A stretch of DNA of 64,000 nucleotides, from positions 106,425,387 through 106,489,386 of the forward strand of contig JBCNJP010000007.1 in assembly GCA_039602395.1 (NCBI GenBank), read 5' to 3'. The translations under genes were made by a program, and so were the position numbers. This stretch comes from Deinandra increscens subsp. villosa (taxonomy: Eukaryota; Streptophyta; Magnoliopsida; Asterales; Asteraceae). Below the pieces are notes generated by a model, which ran no database searches, was not told the DNA's origin, and worked only from the letters and a program-made list of their open reading frames with translations. Positions 54,398 to 63,732 of this stretch are shown in pieces. Position 1 is the stretch's first letter. Each line of letters starts with the position of its first letter.

Positions 54398-54785
54398 TGT
54401 GTCCAGTGTCCAGGTTGATAACTCATTAGCGAGTTACTTCGGTATCATCATGAGTACAAGTTTAGTAAGTTTGTTTGTGTTAGAGCATAACCATATGCTA
54501 CAGTGTGTCTCGTGTGTTGTATCTAATGGAAGCTGGATTGTGAGTCTTAGGGTTAAGCGAACCATTTGTTCGCTGGACCGACTTATAGTATAAATAGTGT
54601 TTACTTGTTTAGACGTTAGAACTCTTGATCATTCTGTCTTTTCTGTGTGTGTTTGTGCTAGAGAGAGAAGCCGGAGATTTGTCTTTGTAATCTTCAAGTG
54701 ATTAATAAGACAAACTCTTATTTACCTTCTTGTTTCACTAAAATTGATTGATTCACCAGTAGTAAGATCCATCCCCAGACTTACA
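54398..54785 (+). repeat. LTR of a copia-type fragment
   Basis: Ends CCCAGACTTACA and is followed after two bases by a primer site. A TATA box (TATAGTATAAATAG, about 54583-54596) lies in the middle. The start is uncertain (TGTGTCC at 54398 or TGATGATG at 54392). Words AGCGAACC and TTCGCTGGACCG occur near 54556. Confidence 0.55.
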
Positions 54786-54787
54786 AG

Positions 54788-54799
54788 TGGTATCAGAGC
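54788..54799 (+). other. Primer-binding site, initiator tRNA-Met type
   Basis: TGGTATCAGAGC, exact standard form. Confidence 0.8.
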
Positions 54800-55300
54800 A
54801 AATCCAGGTTTCTCTACTGGTTAAGAATTGATCAAAATTGCATTTTCTAGTGAGAGAAAGTGGGGTTTCATAAAAATTCATCCGTTTTTCATGTTTTTGG
54901 TCTTAAAACTGATTTCTAAACATTATTTGAGTGTTATTCTTGCTTACTGCTCTGATTATTCATCCAAAATCTTCAAAATCAGTCATTTTGAGTTTGGTTC
55001 GCTGGAAGAATGTCAATGTTTGCCAGTTGAGTGTTTTGGTTCGCCTTTGAATCTTCATTTTCGGTTCGTTGGGTTTCGGTTCGGCGGTTGCATTTATACA
55101 TTGGTTCGCTTAGGCAATCTTCAACTTTGGTCCGGAGCGATTACTGGTTGGTCCGGAGTAGTTACAACGAACCATTGGTCCGCCAAAGAATTGGTCCGTT
55201 CAATAATTTTGGTTCATCTAGTTACAGTTCGCTCAAGTTCTCAGTTCATCGCAAAGGTTTACGGTTCGTTCAACAAGTCATCGGTTAGCTGAGATTTGGA
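54800..55300 (+). repeat. Leader with GGTTCG-word array
   Basis: From about 54995 to 55290 at least ten copies of GGTTCG(C/T), GGTTCGGCGG, GGTCCG and TTCGCT words are dispersed. Overlapping 154- and 85-codon frames are a by-product. No Gag follows: the fragment changes to gypsy LTR-like sequence near 55320. Confidence 0.65.
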
Positions 55301-55319
55301 AAAGGGAAAAAGAGTTGAA

Positions 55320-56623
55320 GTGCTGAAAGAAGCAAGCTAGGCGTATCACTTAGCTAGTGAGAGCCCGTAGGCGATACGCTTGGAGGTGATTTTACCGAAA
55401 ACCCTAAATTTCTAATATAAATTCGAATGTAAGGGTTCTATTCTGGACTTCTTGAATTCTGCCGATTCCAGACGACTTGAGGGACGAAATTAGAGCCAGA
55501 TATTGGTCAAGGATCAAGGAGAAGGCCAAGAATCAAGGAGAAGGCCAAGGATCAAGCATTTGACTTTTTGTTCGTGTGTCGGGTTTCTTTCTTCTTCTTG
55601 TTTTCTTGTTACATTACTTAACTAGACATGTTTGCTGCTAATGTTCAGATATTTTTCTGCGTTTTTTGCTTTGAACATGATCCTAGGCTAGTGTCGCCTA
55701 GGCCGTATGATGATTAATTGACACTTACAACTTTATTTCGGTTTGTGAAACTTTGATTGATGTTGACATTTCTTTAAATTCCACTTATTATTACAATTGG
55801 ATGCATATGTGTATATGAATTAGGGTTCAATTGGTATTCTATGCTTGCTTAACTTGCGAATGTCCTCCGGTTGTGGTTGGGTAATCGGCTCGTGTGACTG
55901 TGTGTTTGCTTGTTGATGTGAATAGCAATTTTGGTTAGTCATGGTATAGAATATTGATTGTTACCTTAAATCTTATTTGCTGCTATTTCTAGACAATCCG
56001 GAATGTGATAGGAATATCGGGTAGTCGGGTTGGTTAATTGCTTAGGATAATATTGTCCCAAAAGGCACTATGATAGTTAGTCAATTTGCTATTCCGTGTC
56101 AATTGTGGTAGTTAGTGGTAGCTCCTGTTGTCTTAAGGTGTCCGAGATTGTTTCGGAGGCGGTTAGGATTAGTTGAAGTGGGAAGTACTCAAATGGTGAA
56201 CCCTTGTCCGAGCGTAGACTTGTCTGTTAGGAAGGACTTAAAAGGTGAACTAACCGCCATCGGAATTGTCATAACTGAGTGAAGTTGCTAGTGTTGATTA
56301 GGATTCTAGGTATAGGTGGTACCTTTCTCGTATCGGATTTTCTCCTAAGTTCTCTCGTTCGGTTGTTAGTTAATTAGTTAGTTGATTACACCTTCAAAAC
56401 CAAATCACTCAAATTTCCCATTTCATTTTCTTAGCTAGAGTCTTGTTCATTAGTGTCCTTAGGGTTCGATGCTGGTCTTCTGTAGCTATACTGTCTCCGA
56501 TAGGTACACTTGCCTAGTGGCTTCGGTTTAGTTTAGTTGTCTTGGTAAAACTTAGTGTGTCTAGGTCTAGGATTAGGTCTAGGTTTTAGTTATTTATTTT
56601 TAGGTAACGTTCCGAACACATCA
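55320..56623 (+). repeat. Gypsy (Athila/Tat-like) LTR, 3' part
   Basis: Ends CGAACACATCA at 56623. Contains a GC word module (GGCGTATCAC...GGCGATACGC, 55340-55380), two copies of AATCAAGGAGAAGGCCAAG (about 55510-55550), and the shared AGGTACACTTGCC word near 56505. It parallels the LTR ends at 23992 and 50995. Confidence 0.6.
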
Positions 56624-56629
56624 AGTTTT

Positions 56630-56648
56630 TGGTGCCGTTGTGGGGGAC
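56630..56648 (+). other. Gypsy primer-binding site
   Basis: TGGTGCCGTTGTGGGGGAC follows the LTR end by six bases. It is a variant of the TGGCGCCGTTGCCGGGGA-type site used by Athila/Tat/Ogre-like elements. Confidence 0.7.
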
Positions 56649-57030
56649 ACTTGGTAATAGCAAGATTAACTTAGGTCGTGTACAGGAAATTTGAGTCTTT
56701 TTATTTTCGTGTTTAGAATTTGTAGATTTCATTTCTGAGTCTAGAATTTTAAGTTAGTTTTTTTATTCTAATTGTATTCTTTATTAGTTTATATTGTATA
56801 TATATTTTTTCTTTCTTTTGTGGCTTTCTCCATGGCCACAACTGATCTGCCCAGCTTCATCGTTAACCTCCAACAGTTCATGGATGAGATGGCTACATGG
56901 AGTAGATATGATCTTAGGTTACCTCGAGGCATTGAGTCTGTACAGGAATCTCTTAGATTTATTAAACAGCTTCAGGAGGAGAACACGCCACAGATCATGG
57001 TCCCATGCATGATTAGTACCCTCTGAGCAA
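56649..57030 (+). other. Gypsy internal 5' region, short ORF
   Basis: After the primer site an AT-rich leader leads to a 64-codon frame from the ATG at 56832 (MATTDLPSFIVNLQQFMDEM) ending at 57026. It is the right place for Gag but is too short to identify. Confidence 0.3.
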
Positions 57031-57200
57031 CAACTAGTGAACCACTACTGACATCCCGTACTTTCTCAAAAACATAAAGCGCCGACACAAAGTGTCGTAT
57101 CAATACATAACATTGTACCCACCCGTGCACAGGCGAGTGTGCATTATTGTTAAGGTTAGGGTGTCACACCTTAGGGTCCCCCTTGTGTATCCTACTGAAA
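57031..57200 (-). repeat. LTR start fragment, minus strand
   Basis: On the minus strand TGTGACACCCTAACC at about 57160-57174 resembles the start of a chromovirus LTR, with CACACTCGCCTGTGCACGGG following. Only about 130 bp are recognisable. Confidence 0.3.
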
Positions 57201-57984
57201 ACATAATTACTAAAAAGTGTTCTTTCTTATAAACTACTTTAAGTTTCATCCGCTATCAATGTAGGACAAGTTTTCACACTTTTTTCTTGAATTTTCCCGG
57301 TTCTTAACAAATTTCAATCACCAACTTGAGATTCGATATTTCATTCATATTATCTATGTTTTGAATGTGGTATGGTCCGTTACGAAACACTCATATATAA
57401 TAAAACATAAACTCACTAAATAACAACTATATTAATTAACTGTAGTTACATAGACTTATTTGTATCCAAAGATAAGAAAATTATTTTCCAAATTAATAAG
57501 AAAAAACATTTTAGACATTTTTCCAACAAAATATTAAAAAGCTTGTAAGAGAGTGAGAGAGACGGAGATTACTAGATTAAGATATTCGTATTTTATATTA
57601 CATGTTATAGGAGTTCCAAACTCATGCAAATAATTTTTTCAAACAGCTTATTCGTATTTTATTTTTAAACAGCTAATTTTTTTTCTTCATAAATTTAACT
57701 GTTACCAAGGTTTGAATCTTGGTCTCTTATCAAAGAGACTTTACCCCTTATCATTAAACTACAAGTCTACAACCTAAATGATCATTAAATAATATAACTT
57801 GGAATATGTTACCACCTAATCCACGTGGTACATAATAGTTGTAACAAATTGCTAAATAGTAGCCATACGATTACAATTTATTATGAATGAGGTTGTTATG
57901 GCTATATTTTTGCATCAAGATAAAAAACGAGATCACCACTTTGTCAGATATTGGTGGGCAATGAAGGATTGAGCCTTATGTTTA
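57201..57984. other. AT-rich spacer
   Basis: No gene apart from the tRNA-like relic at 57706. Confidence 0.3.
57706..57769 (-). repeat. tRNA-like or SINE relic
   Basis: On the minus strand an A-box-like TAGTTTAATGATAAGG (about 57748-57763) and a B-box-like AGATTCAAACCT (about 57709-57720) are spaced as in a tRNA. The acceptor stem does not pair well, so I do not call a tRNA gene. Confidence 0.4.
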
Positions 57985-58860
57985 ATCATTTGCCTCCGGA
58001 CCAGACGCAGCTGCCTCCGGCGTTAACCAGGCGTACCGTACAAGGTGATTGAAAATGAGGGGAGCGGCATACCAGACGCAGCTGCCTCCGGCGTTAACCA
58101 GTTGTCGCCGTCGGCGGGTTAGCTCATCCGTTCCTTCTACAGTTCCCCCCACCCCCATCCCTCCGTTCCCAGCCATCTTCACAGGTCTCCCGTCGCCTGC
58201 TCCCTCCTCCCTCCTTCCCCTCTGTACCTTCCTCCGTGCTTTGCCGCCGCTTCTCCCCTCCGGCCCTACTCCTCGCTGACTCCTTCTTCTCCTCTACAGA
58301 ACCCCGCCTCTTTTTGCTCGCTGCCTCCTTCTTCTTCTCTACAGCTACCTTCCTTCTCTGGGATCCAGGCGGCGTCGGACCACCGCCCTAAAAGTTCGTC
58401 GTACCAGGGTTGGTACGCCGGTCGGAGGTACGCCGTTTGGTACGGCCGATCTGGTACACTGGGGCCTGGTATGCCGGTTTCTGGTATGCCGCTCCCCTCG
58501 TTGGTACGCCAATCTGCCGGACCACCCCCCTCCCCTCACCCCTTATTCCTGTTTGTGGTACGCCGTTTTCTAGCACGCCGCTTGCGTTGGTACTCTTCCA
58601 GACGCCGGTGACGACGTCTACAAACCCCCCGAACCACCACCCCCCAGGTCCTTTCGGGGGCTGCCCTTCTGCCCCCTCCCTAAACTTCCCCCGAACCTAA
58701 CATGTTCCGCCCAACCTCGCCTGAACCCCTCCCCGAACCCTGCCCGTGCCAACCATCCCCGCAACCTTCCCGAACCCCCGGTTCGTGTCCTTTCCGCTCA
58801 GCTCCCACCGGCTGCGGGGGTTGATGTAATTTTCCTTTTTGGGGAACGGGGCTTGCCAAC
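57985..58860 (+). other. GC-rich island with GGTACGCC words
   Basis: Base composition changes sharply from AT-rich to strongly GC-rich at about 57985. A 30-bp unit starting CCAGACGCAGCTGCCTCCGG occurs at 58001 and 58072. Between 58395 and 58600 the words GGTACGCC, GGTATGCCG, GGTACGGCC and GCACGCCG recur about ten times. The rest is C-rich (CCTCCTTC, CCCCGAACC). Frames on both strands are open because stops are rare at this GC content; none looks like a protein. It is probably the 5' leader of the RT-like element that follows. Confidence 0.5.
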
Positions 58861-58949
58861 CCTTTGTTGGTTTTCCCGGTGTGCTCTCCTAGCACTCTTT
58901 CCTCCTCGAGTTTCAACTCGAACTGCGTGTTTCTATGGCATCTACCTCG

Positions 58950-59901
58950 GTGCCGTCTAGGGGTTCCGTTCAGTGCCCCTTGTGATCCTTCCATTGTTGC
59001 CCTGATAGTGTTATTAGCTCCAAAGGGATTTCCTGCCTCATTTCACATCTCAATACCTTTCATCTTTCGTCAGATGAGCGTCGGCCGCCGGGACACCATC
59101 CGGGATGCACTGGCGTCTGATGTTGGGGTTTTTTCTACTATGGACGGGACTTTAAAAGGCTGTGTATATTGGATGAGCGGGCGGTGCATGAAAATTAATG
59201 CCTTGAGTCGTGGTCGCCACCACCCCGACGAGTTTGTCTGCTTGACCGCTTCCAGTGATGATATCATTTGCCACATCTTGGGGATCCCCTGTCAAAGTGC
59301 CTAATGCTCCATTTTCGTTTTTGTTAGACGGGGGGCTGCTCGACTGGGTGTTTAAGGCCCGCATCACTACTGTCAAGAGTATCCCCCACAGCTGCCGGTT
59401 AGCCTTCTCCCAGGCGCTTAAATTTGCCCATCTTCGGGTGGCAGCCCACCCTGACTCTGATGATGCTTGGGTTAGGCTGCTACTTCTCCCTCGGTGCACT
59501 TTGCAGGTTTACAGACCCCAGAATCGGAATGACTGCCGCTCCGGGAACCGGAAGGCTCTGCAGAGCAGGTCTATCATGACATCCTTGGCTACTTGGGGGC
59601 GAGATGATGGTCTTAAACAGTTGCTTAAGAGTATCCTTGACAATCCTGGAGGGAGGGTTAGGGGTCTTCCGGTGCGGTTTCCAACAAGAAGGGGGACCAT
59701 GCGCCGCCCAACGTCAAACGATGCATCCGGAAAATCACGGACGGTCATTTCACTGTGGCCGTGAAGATGTTATCTTTATCTGGGGTGGCGCCGTACAATG
59801 ACAAAACCACGCGCACCCTAGAAGCCAAGCACCCGCACCTCCCGCCGCCGTCCATGCCCTCCACTCCCTTCTTCATGCCTCCGCTTGTCACATGTGGTGA
59901 A
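58950..59901 (+). pseudogene. RT-like repetitive protein, N-terminal part, broken
   Basis: Three frame segments: to 59304 with FVCLTASSDDIICHILGIP; then about 59307-59650 with LLDWVFKARITTVKSIPHSC, then RLAFSQALKFAHL, AWVRLLLLPRCTLQVYRPQN and SIMTSLATWGRDDGLKQLL; then about 59683-59901 with NVKRCIRKITDGHFTVAVKM and LSLSGVAPYNDKT. This order is one I know from the N-terminal part of a large, multi-copy reverse-transcriptase-domain protein family in Asteraceae; the RT domain itself should come next. Two frameshifts separate the segments. The frame is cut at 59901/59902 by the copia-2 LTR, so RT is not present in the window. Confidence 0.5.
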
Positions 59902-60329
59902 TGTAGAGGCTAGATTATGAGGCTTGTAATATTAAATAAGTTGGGCTGGGCTTAGAGGGTTTAACTAGATTAGTAGGCTAGTTTATGATTGGGCTTGGGT
60001 TTACTATTGGGTTTATGATCCAAAAGGGGCCCAATAGTAAACCCAATGGGGGTCTATATATAGACCACTTGACCTCCTCATTTCATGATGCTTGTTTACG
60101 ATTCTAAGAGAGCATTTGGTGATTACGATCGTAAACCCGTGAGACAGAGTTTACGATTTCTTATCTTGTACCCGACAAGTTCATCTTGTGTGCATAGATC
60201 AAGTTTTTATTGTTTAATCATCGTTTTCTTGTGTTCTCTTCATCTTTATTCTTGAATCGGTCTTGTACAAGGATTCCGCACTTGTACTAGATTAAAATAT
60301 CGTGATTAGTTGTTGTTTCAGGACCTACA
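59902..60329 (+). repeat. Copia-2 5' LTR
   Basis: 428 bp, TGTAGAGGCTAG to GGACCTACA. An inverted pair GTTTACTATTGGG...CCCAATAGTAAAC lies at 60000-60040, and a TATA box CTATATATAGACC at 60053. Two to three GTTTACGAT words occur between 60090 and 60160. Confidence 0.75.
60053..60062 (+). promoter_or_regulatory. TATA box of copia-2 LTR
   Basis: CTATATATAG, about 150 bp into the LTR. Confidence 0.6.
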
Positions 60330-60331
60330 AT

Positions 60332-60344
60332 TGGTATCAGAGCC
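60332..60344 (+). other. Copia-2 primer-binding site
   Basis: TGGTATCAGAGCC, initiator-tRNA-Met type, two bases after the LTR. Confidence 0.85.
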
Positions 60345-60419
60345 AAGAATCACTGATTCGAGGCTCTCACGATATTGATTCAAGCTGTTTTCTGGGTTAT
60401 AGTTCGAGTTTTTGAAGAT

Positions 60420-60850
60420 TCAAAGGGTTTTTGGTGATTACGAGATCTGCTGCTGCTGTTCTTCGAGTTCACGATTAGTTTTTCTGGGTTTTCTGGGTGT
60501 TTACGACTGCTTCTGTTGAAGATCTTCATCATTTGGGTGTTTACGAGTTCAAGACTCGATTTTTATCGTGTTTACGATCCGAAGAGGTGAGTTTACGATT
60601 GTACTTGTTGTCGTAATCGGAGTTTACGACTTTGTTGGATCGGGATAGGTGTTTACGACTTTGGTGGATCGGATACAGGTGTTTACGACTTTCGGCGATC
60701 GTAATCGGTCATCGTAATCGAGTTTACGATTTCTTCTGTCGGTTAAGTGTTTACGAGTTTGGCTTTGATCGGAAATAGTGTTCTCGATCGTAATCAATCA
60801 TTTACGATCGTAATCGTGAGGTTTTTATCGTAATCTCAGTATTTGGACGT
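60420..60850 (+). repeat. Copia-2 leader array of GTTTACGA words
   Basis: About a dozen copies of GTTTACGA(T/C/G), plus GATTACGA, ATCGTAATC and a palindromic TTTACGATCGTAA. The same word is in the LTR and, as GTTTACGATCGGAAACC, in the leader of copia-1. Confidence 0.8.
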
Positions 60851-60885
60851 TTGGACTTTAGATTTTTGTTCCCTAAGCTTTCGTA

Positions 60886-62535
60886 ATGGATTTCGTAATG
60901 AGTTCGGTTGAGAACAAGGATGATTTCGCAGCTGAAGTTGACAATACTGAGATATGCCCCAATCCTACTTGTGCTCGTATAATTCCTGGACTTAGGCAAA
61001 TTTGTAAAAATTATCAGATAGAATTATTTGAGATAAAATGCGAGAGGAGTTCTTTTAAGGGTAGATGGCAAAAGAATGAAGAGAAGGTAAAAGCTCAGAA
61101 ACTAGACATAGTGAAATATCAAAAACTGGCAACTGAGAAAGCTCTTCTGTATGACAACGCTAAGTTAGAAATAGTTGAGCTTAGTAAGCAGATAGATGAA
61201 CTTAAGCATAAGAACAATGAGTTGCAAGTAAAACTTGATGTGAATCAAATGAGAAGCAAAAGAATGCTGGATGCTGGAAAGGAATTGTCACTTGCTGTTG
61301 TGACTGGTCAAGTTGGGAAACACACATCTGGGTTTGGGTCAGAGAAAAATGATAAATCTTTGGCAATGAACAACATCATTCCTCCACCAATTCTCAGAGA
61401 CATTATAGGAATACTTCTTAGTGAGGAACAGGTTGAACGAACCAAGTCTGATTATAAAGAAGCTGCTCCTCCTATTGATAGTGTCTTGGTTGGAACTACA
61501 CCAATGACTCAAGAAGAAATTGACAATGAGACAAAAATGACTTATGGTGAAGGGAGAGTAAAGGATATATCAGACAATGATGCTGAGTGCCAGAAATATG
61601 ACAGGTGTCACAACACTAAGTCTGATGAAGCTGGGATAGAGTTGAAACCATACCCTAAAATTGAAACCCCATGCTTCAAAGTAATTGACAAAGTCAAAAG
61701 GGAAAAGGTGATCTTGACGACATGGCCTGAGGGGGAGATATTTATGACATCTGGATCAATGTTTGACCAAGAACCAGATGTAGGATATGAATTACCATCA
61801 TTCTCCTCCAAGTTCAAGGGAATAACCGATGGAGTGATAAGTGAACCTAAAGTTGAGAGGCCAAAGATCACCATCAAGCATCCGAATATGAAGCCAACAG
61901 CTGGAGTGAAGAATGAAAAACTCAAGGGAGTAGCTGTGTCTCCCATTTCTTCAGTTGCTTCATGCAGTTGTAAGTGCAGTTGCAAAAATGGTGCTTCTTC
62001 ATCAGGAAATCCAGAGAGCACAAAGACGATGAGGACAGGTTCAACACAGGCTTCGAGGATCCAGCAGAAAGTCAAATCTGGAGTTGCAGACAAAGCAAAG
62101 AAGCAGGCACAAGGCAAACCAGCTCCATATATGCCACCAAAGACAAATGGGTACACGTCTGACTTCTATCTAAAGAAGCAGACTTGCTTTAATTGTGGCA
62201 TTGTTGGTCATATTGCTAGAAACTATCTTTATCGCCACTATGAACCCTACTATCCGCAAAGTCAAAGGGTTTTATCTCAGGAGTCTGTAAAGTCTAAGCC
62301 CATAAAGGTGGAAAAACCTAAGACAATGAAGACTGTTACTCCTAAGGTTAAACCCTCTGATCAACATTGGGGTGCTGCCAAAGCTGAAAGAAAATCTTTA
62401 AATCAAAACAACAGCTTTCCAAGTTACCAAAATTTCCAAAAACAGGTGAAGAAACCATTTTTAAAACAAACAAAGTCTGAAAAACCCAAGGTTACCCCTC
62501 CCAAGGTAACTAAAACTGTTTTCAAAAATGATTAA
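60886..62535 (+). CDS. Copia-2 Gag-like protein
   Basis: 549 codons. Residues about 40-130 are predicted by eye to be a coiled coil (heptad-like EIVELSKQIDELKHKNNELQ). Residues about 345-432 form a Lys/Pro/Ser-rich linker with a Cys cluster SCSCKCSCK. The zinc knuckle is at residues 434-447: CFNCGIVGHIARNY, where the fourth zinc ligand Cys is replaced by Tyr447. After it comes a basic Lys/Pro tail. Gag coats the genomic RNA and builds the particle. The large size and coiled coil resemble Gags of SIRE/Maximus-type copia elements (inference). The start was chosen at the first ATG; a second Met at residue 5 is equally possible. The stop at 62533-62535 comes from a change inside a duplicated tail unit. 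Confidence 0.75.
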   Translation: MDFVMSSVENKDDFAAEVDNTEICPNPTCARIIPGLRQICKNYQIELFEIKCERSSFKGRWQKNEEKVKAQKLDIVKYQKLATEKALLYDNAKLEIVELSKQIDELKHKNNELQVKLDVNQMRSKRMLDAGKELSLAVVTGQVGKHTSGFGSEKNDKSLAMNNIIPPPILRDIIGILLSEEQVERTKSDYKEAAPPIDSVLVGTTPMTQEEIDNETKMTYGEGRVKDISDNDAECQKYDRCHNTKSDEAGIELKPYPKIETPCFKVIDKVKREKVILTTWPEGEIFMTSGSMFDQEPDVGYELPSFSSKFKGITDGVISEPKVERPKITIKHPNMKPTAGVKNEKLKGVAVSPISSVASCSCKCSCKNGASSSGNPESTKTMRTGSTQASRIQQKVKSGVADKAKKQAQGKPAPYMPPKTNGYTSDFYLKKQTCFNCGIVGHIARNYLYRHYEPYYPQSQRVLSQESVKSKPIKVEKPKTMKTVTPKVKPSDQHWGAAKAERKSLNQNNSFPSYQNFQKQVKKPFLKQTKSEKPKVTPPKVTKTVFKND

Positions 62536-62829
62536 AATGCAGAAGGTTGAATACCTAAAGTCACAACTCAAAAGGTGACTAAAACAAAAACTGTTTTGAA
62601 AAGTGAATCTAAAACGAAGAAGGTTGAAATACCTAAGGTCACAACTCCAAAGGTGACTAAAACAAATGTTAAATCACCTGGAACTTGGAAACCAAAGGCT
62701 AATGCAGCTACAACCGAATCATCCCAACTTCCTGATTTTTCAAAAGGAATGTTTTTAAAAGAAATTTCATTCATTGATTCCTCAGGGGTACCCAGAAAAA
62801 CAATGGCCTGGGTACTATTAGCTAACTAA
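62536..62829 (+). pseudogene. Copia-2 Gag C-terminal tail, out of frame
   Basis: The frame 62575-62829 continues the tail: EIPKVTTPKVTKTNVKSPGT and LPDFSKGMFLKEISFIDSSG. DNA at about 62505-62580 and 62590-62670 is a diverged tandem duplication; in the first copy a stop and a one-base loss (GTTGAATACC against GTTGAAATACC) break the frame. Confidence 0.6.
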
Positions 62830-63732
62830 TCTCTCACTCTGTGCAGGAACGATCAAGGAGGATTATCACTAACGTTTTATTACTAATTTGTTTGTTGATA
62901 AGTGATTGTTCCAGGCACAGTTTAGGAGACGTATCTTCATGTCATGTCAAGTAATCTATAAATGGAAGGTATGTCTCATTGAGAGGTAAAAGGTCAAAAT
63001 CAGCATGAAAGGTACTGGTCTTAACTTGGTTGTTTGAATGATGAGGCAGCAAATGGTCTTTTGAGTCAAACCTATTTCATTAAAGTTTCAATTAAGCTGT
63101 TGATTGATTATGTGTTTGACTTCAAATGCAATGAAGTGTGCATGTCATGAAACCTAATTTTCTAAAATTTTTAAATCAATACTTTGAAAGTTAGCTTGAT
63201 CAGATATCTTCCAAATTTTGTGTTTTGTTCTTTTAAGTGTGTTTGTTTGTTTTATTTTTTATTTAAAAAAACAAAAACTGAAAAATGATGTTCACAAGAT
63301 TGTGACATTAAAAATCAAAAAGCAAGGGGAAGAAATGTAAAGATGAAGAAAAAGTTGACCCCTCAAAAATAATGTGCTTTTCAATTTTTAATTGTTTGTG
63401 TTTTGTCTTTGAGAAGTTTAGGGGAAGTAAAATGAATGTCCGGATTGGAGATGGCTGACACGCGTAAGGCGGAAGTGAAAGGCAAGCTCCACGGTGATAT
63501 GCTCGGTAGGCTCGACCTAAACTTATGACCTCCAAAGAAAGTGCAGTGAACTTAAAAGATATATATGTTTAGTTTCCCATCCTAGGTTGCATGGTTTAAA
63601 AGACTGAGTCCCGACAAAAATGGGTTGAGAGTGGTAATTACCTAGTATTCACTCTCTCACACGCCATGTCTCTGCTGTTATGACTACACCACATGAGAAA
63701 AAGAAATGAAAAAAGAAATGAATAAAAAAAAG
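62830..63732 (+). other. Non-coding tail of copia-2
   Basis: No frame with protease or integrase motifs. AT-rich with purine-rich stretches (AAAAGCAAGGGGAAGAAATG near 63320; GTTTAGGGGAAGTAAAATG near 63416) that could be polypurine tracts, but no LTR start follows that I can match to 59902. Confidence 0.4.

Larger units (their letters stand above)
59902..63732 (+). mobile_element. Copia-2: LTR, leader and gag; pol not seen
   Basis: LTR 59902-60329, primer site 60332-60344, word-array leader to about 60885, gag to about 62829, then 900 bp non-coding. No protease, integrase or RT is seen before the Mutator-like end at 63733. Either a gag-only non-autonomous element whose 3' LTR lies outside, or an element truncated by later insertion. 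Confidence 0.65.

Noticed and set aside
54828..55292. 154-codon frame after the primer site
   Set aside because: It is the GGTTCG-word leader; open frame is a by-product of the repeats.
57706..57769. A functional tRNA gene
   Set aside because: A- and B-box-like words are present, but the acceptor stem and anticodon arm do not pair convincingly.
58049..58994. Several overlapping frames on both strands in the GC-rich island
   Set aside because: Stops are rare at this GC content; composition is Pro/Ser/Arg-rich without domains and frames overlap on both strands.
59255..59764. A single intact 169-codon gene
   Set aside because: Its N- and C-terminal ends are out of frame relative to the flanking conserved segments of the RT-like family; it is the middle piece of a frameshifted relic.
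61608..62156. 182-codon minus-strand frame
   Set aside because: Antisense shadow of the copia-2 gag.
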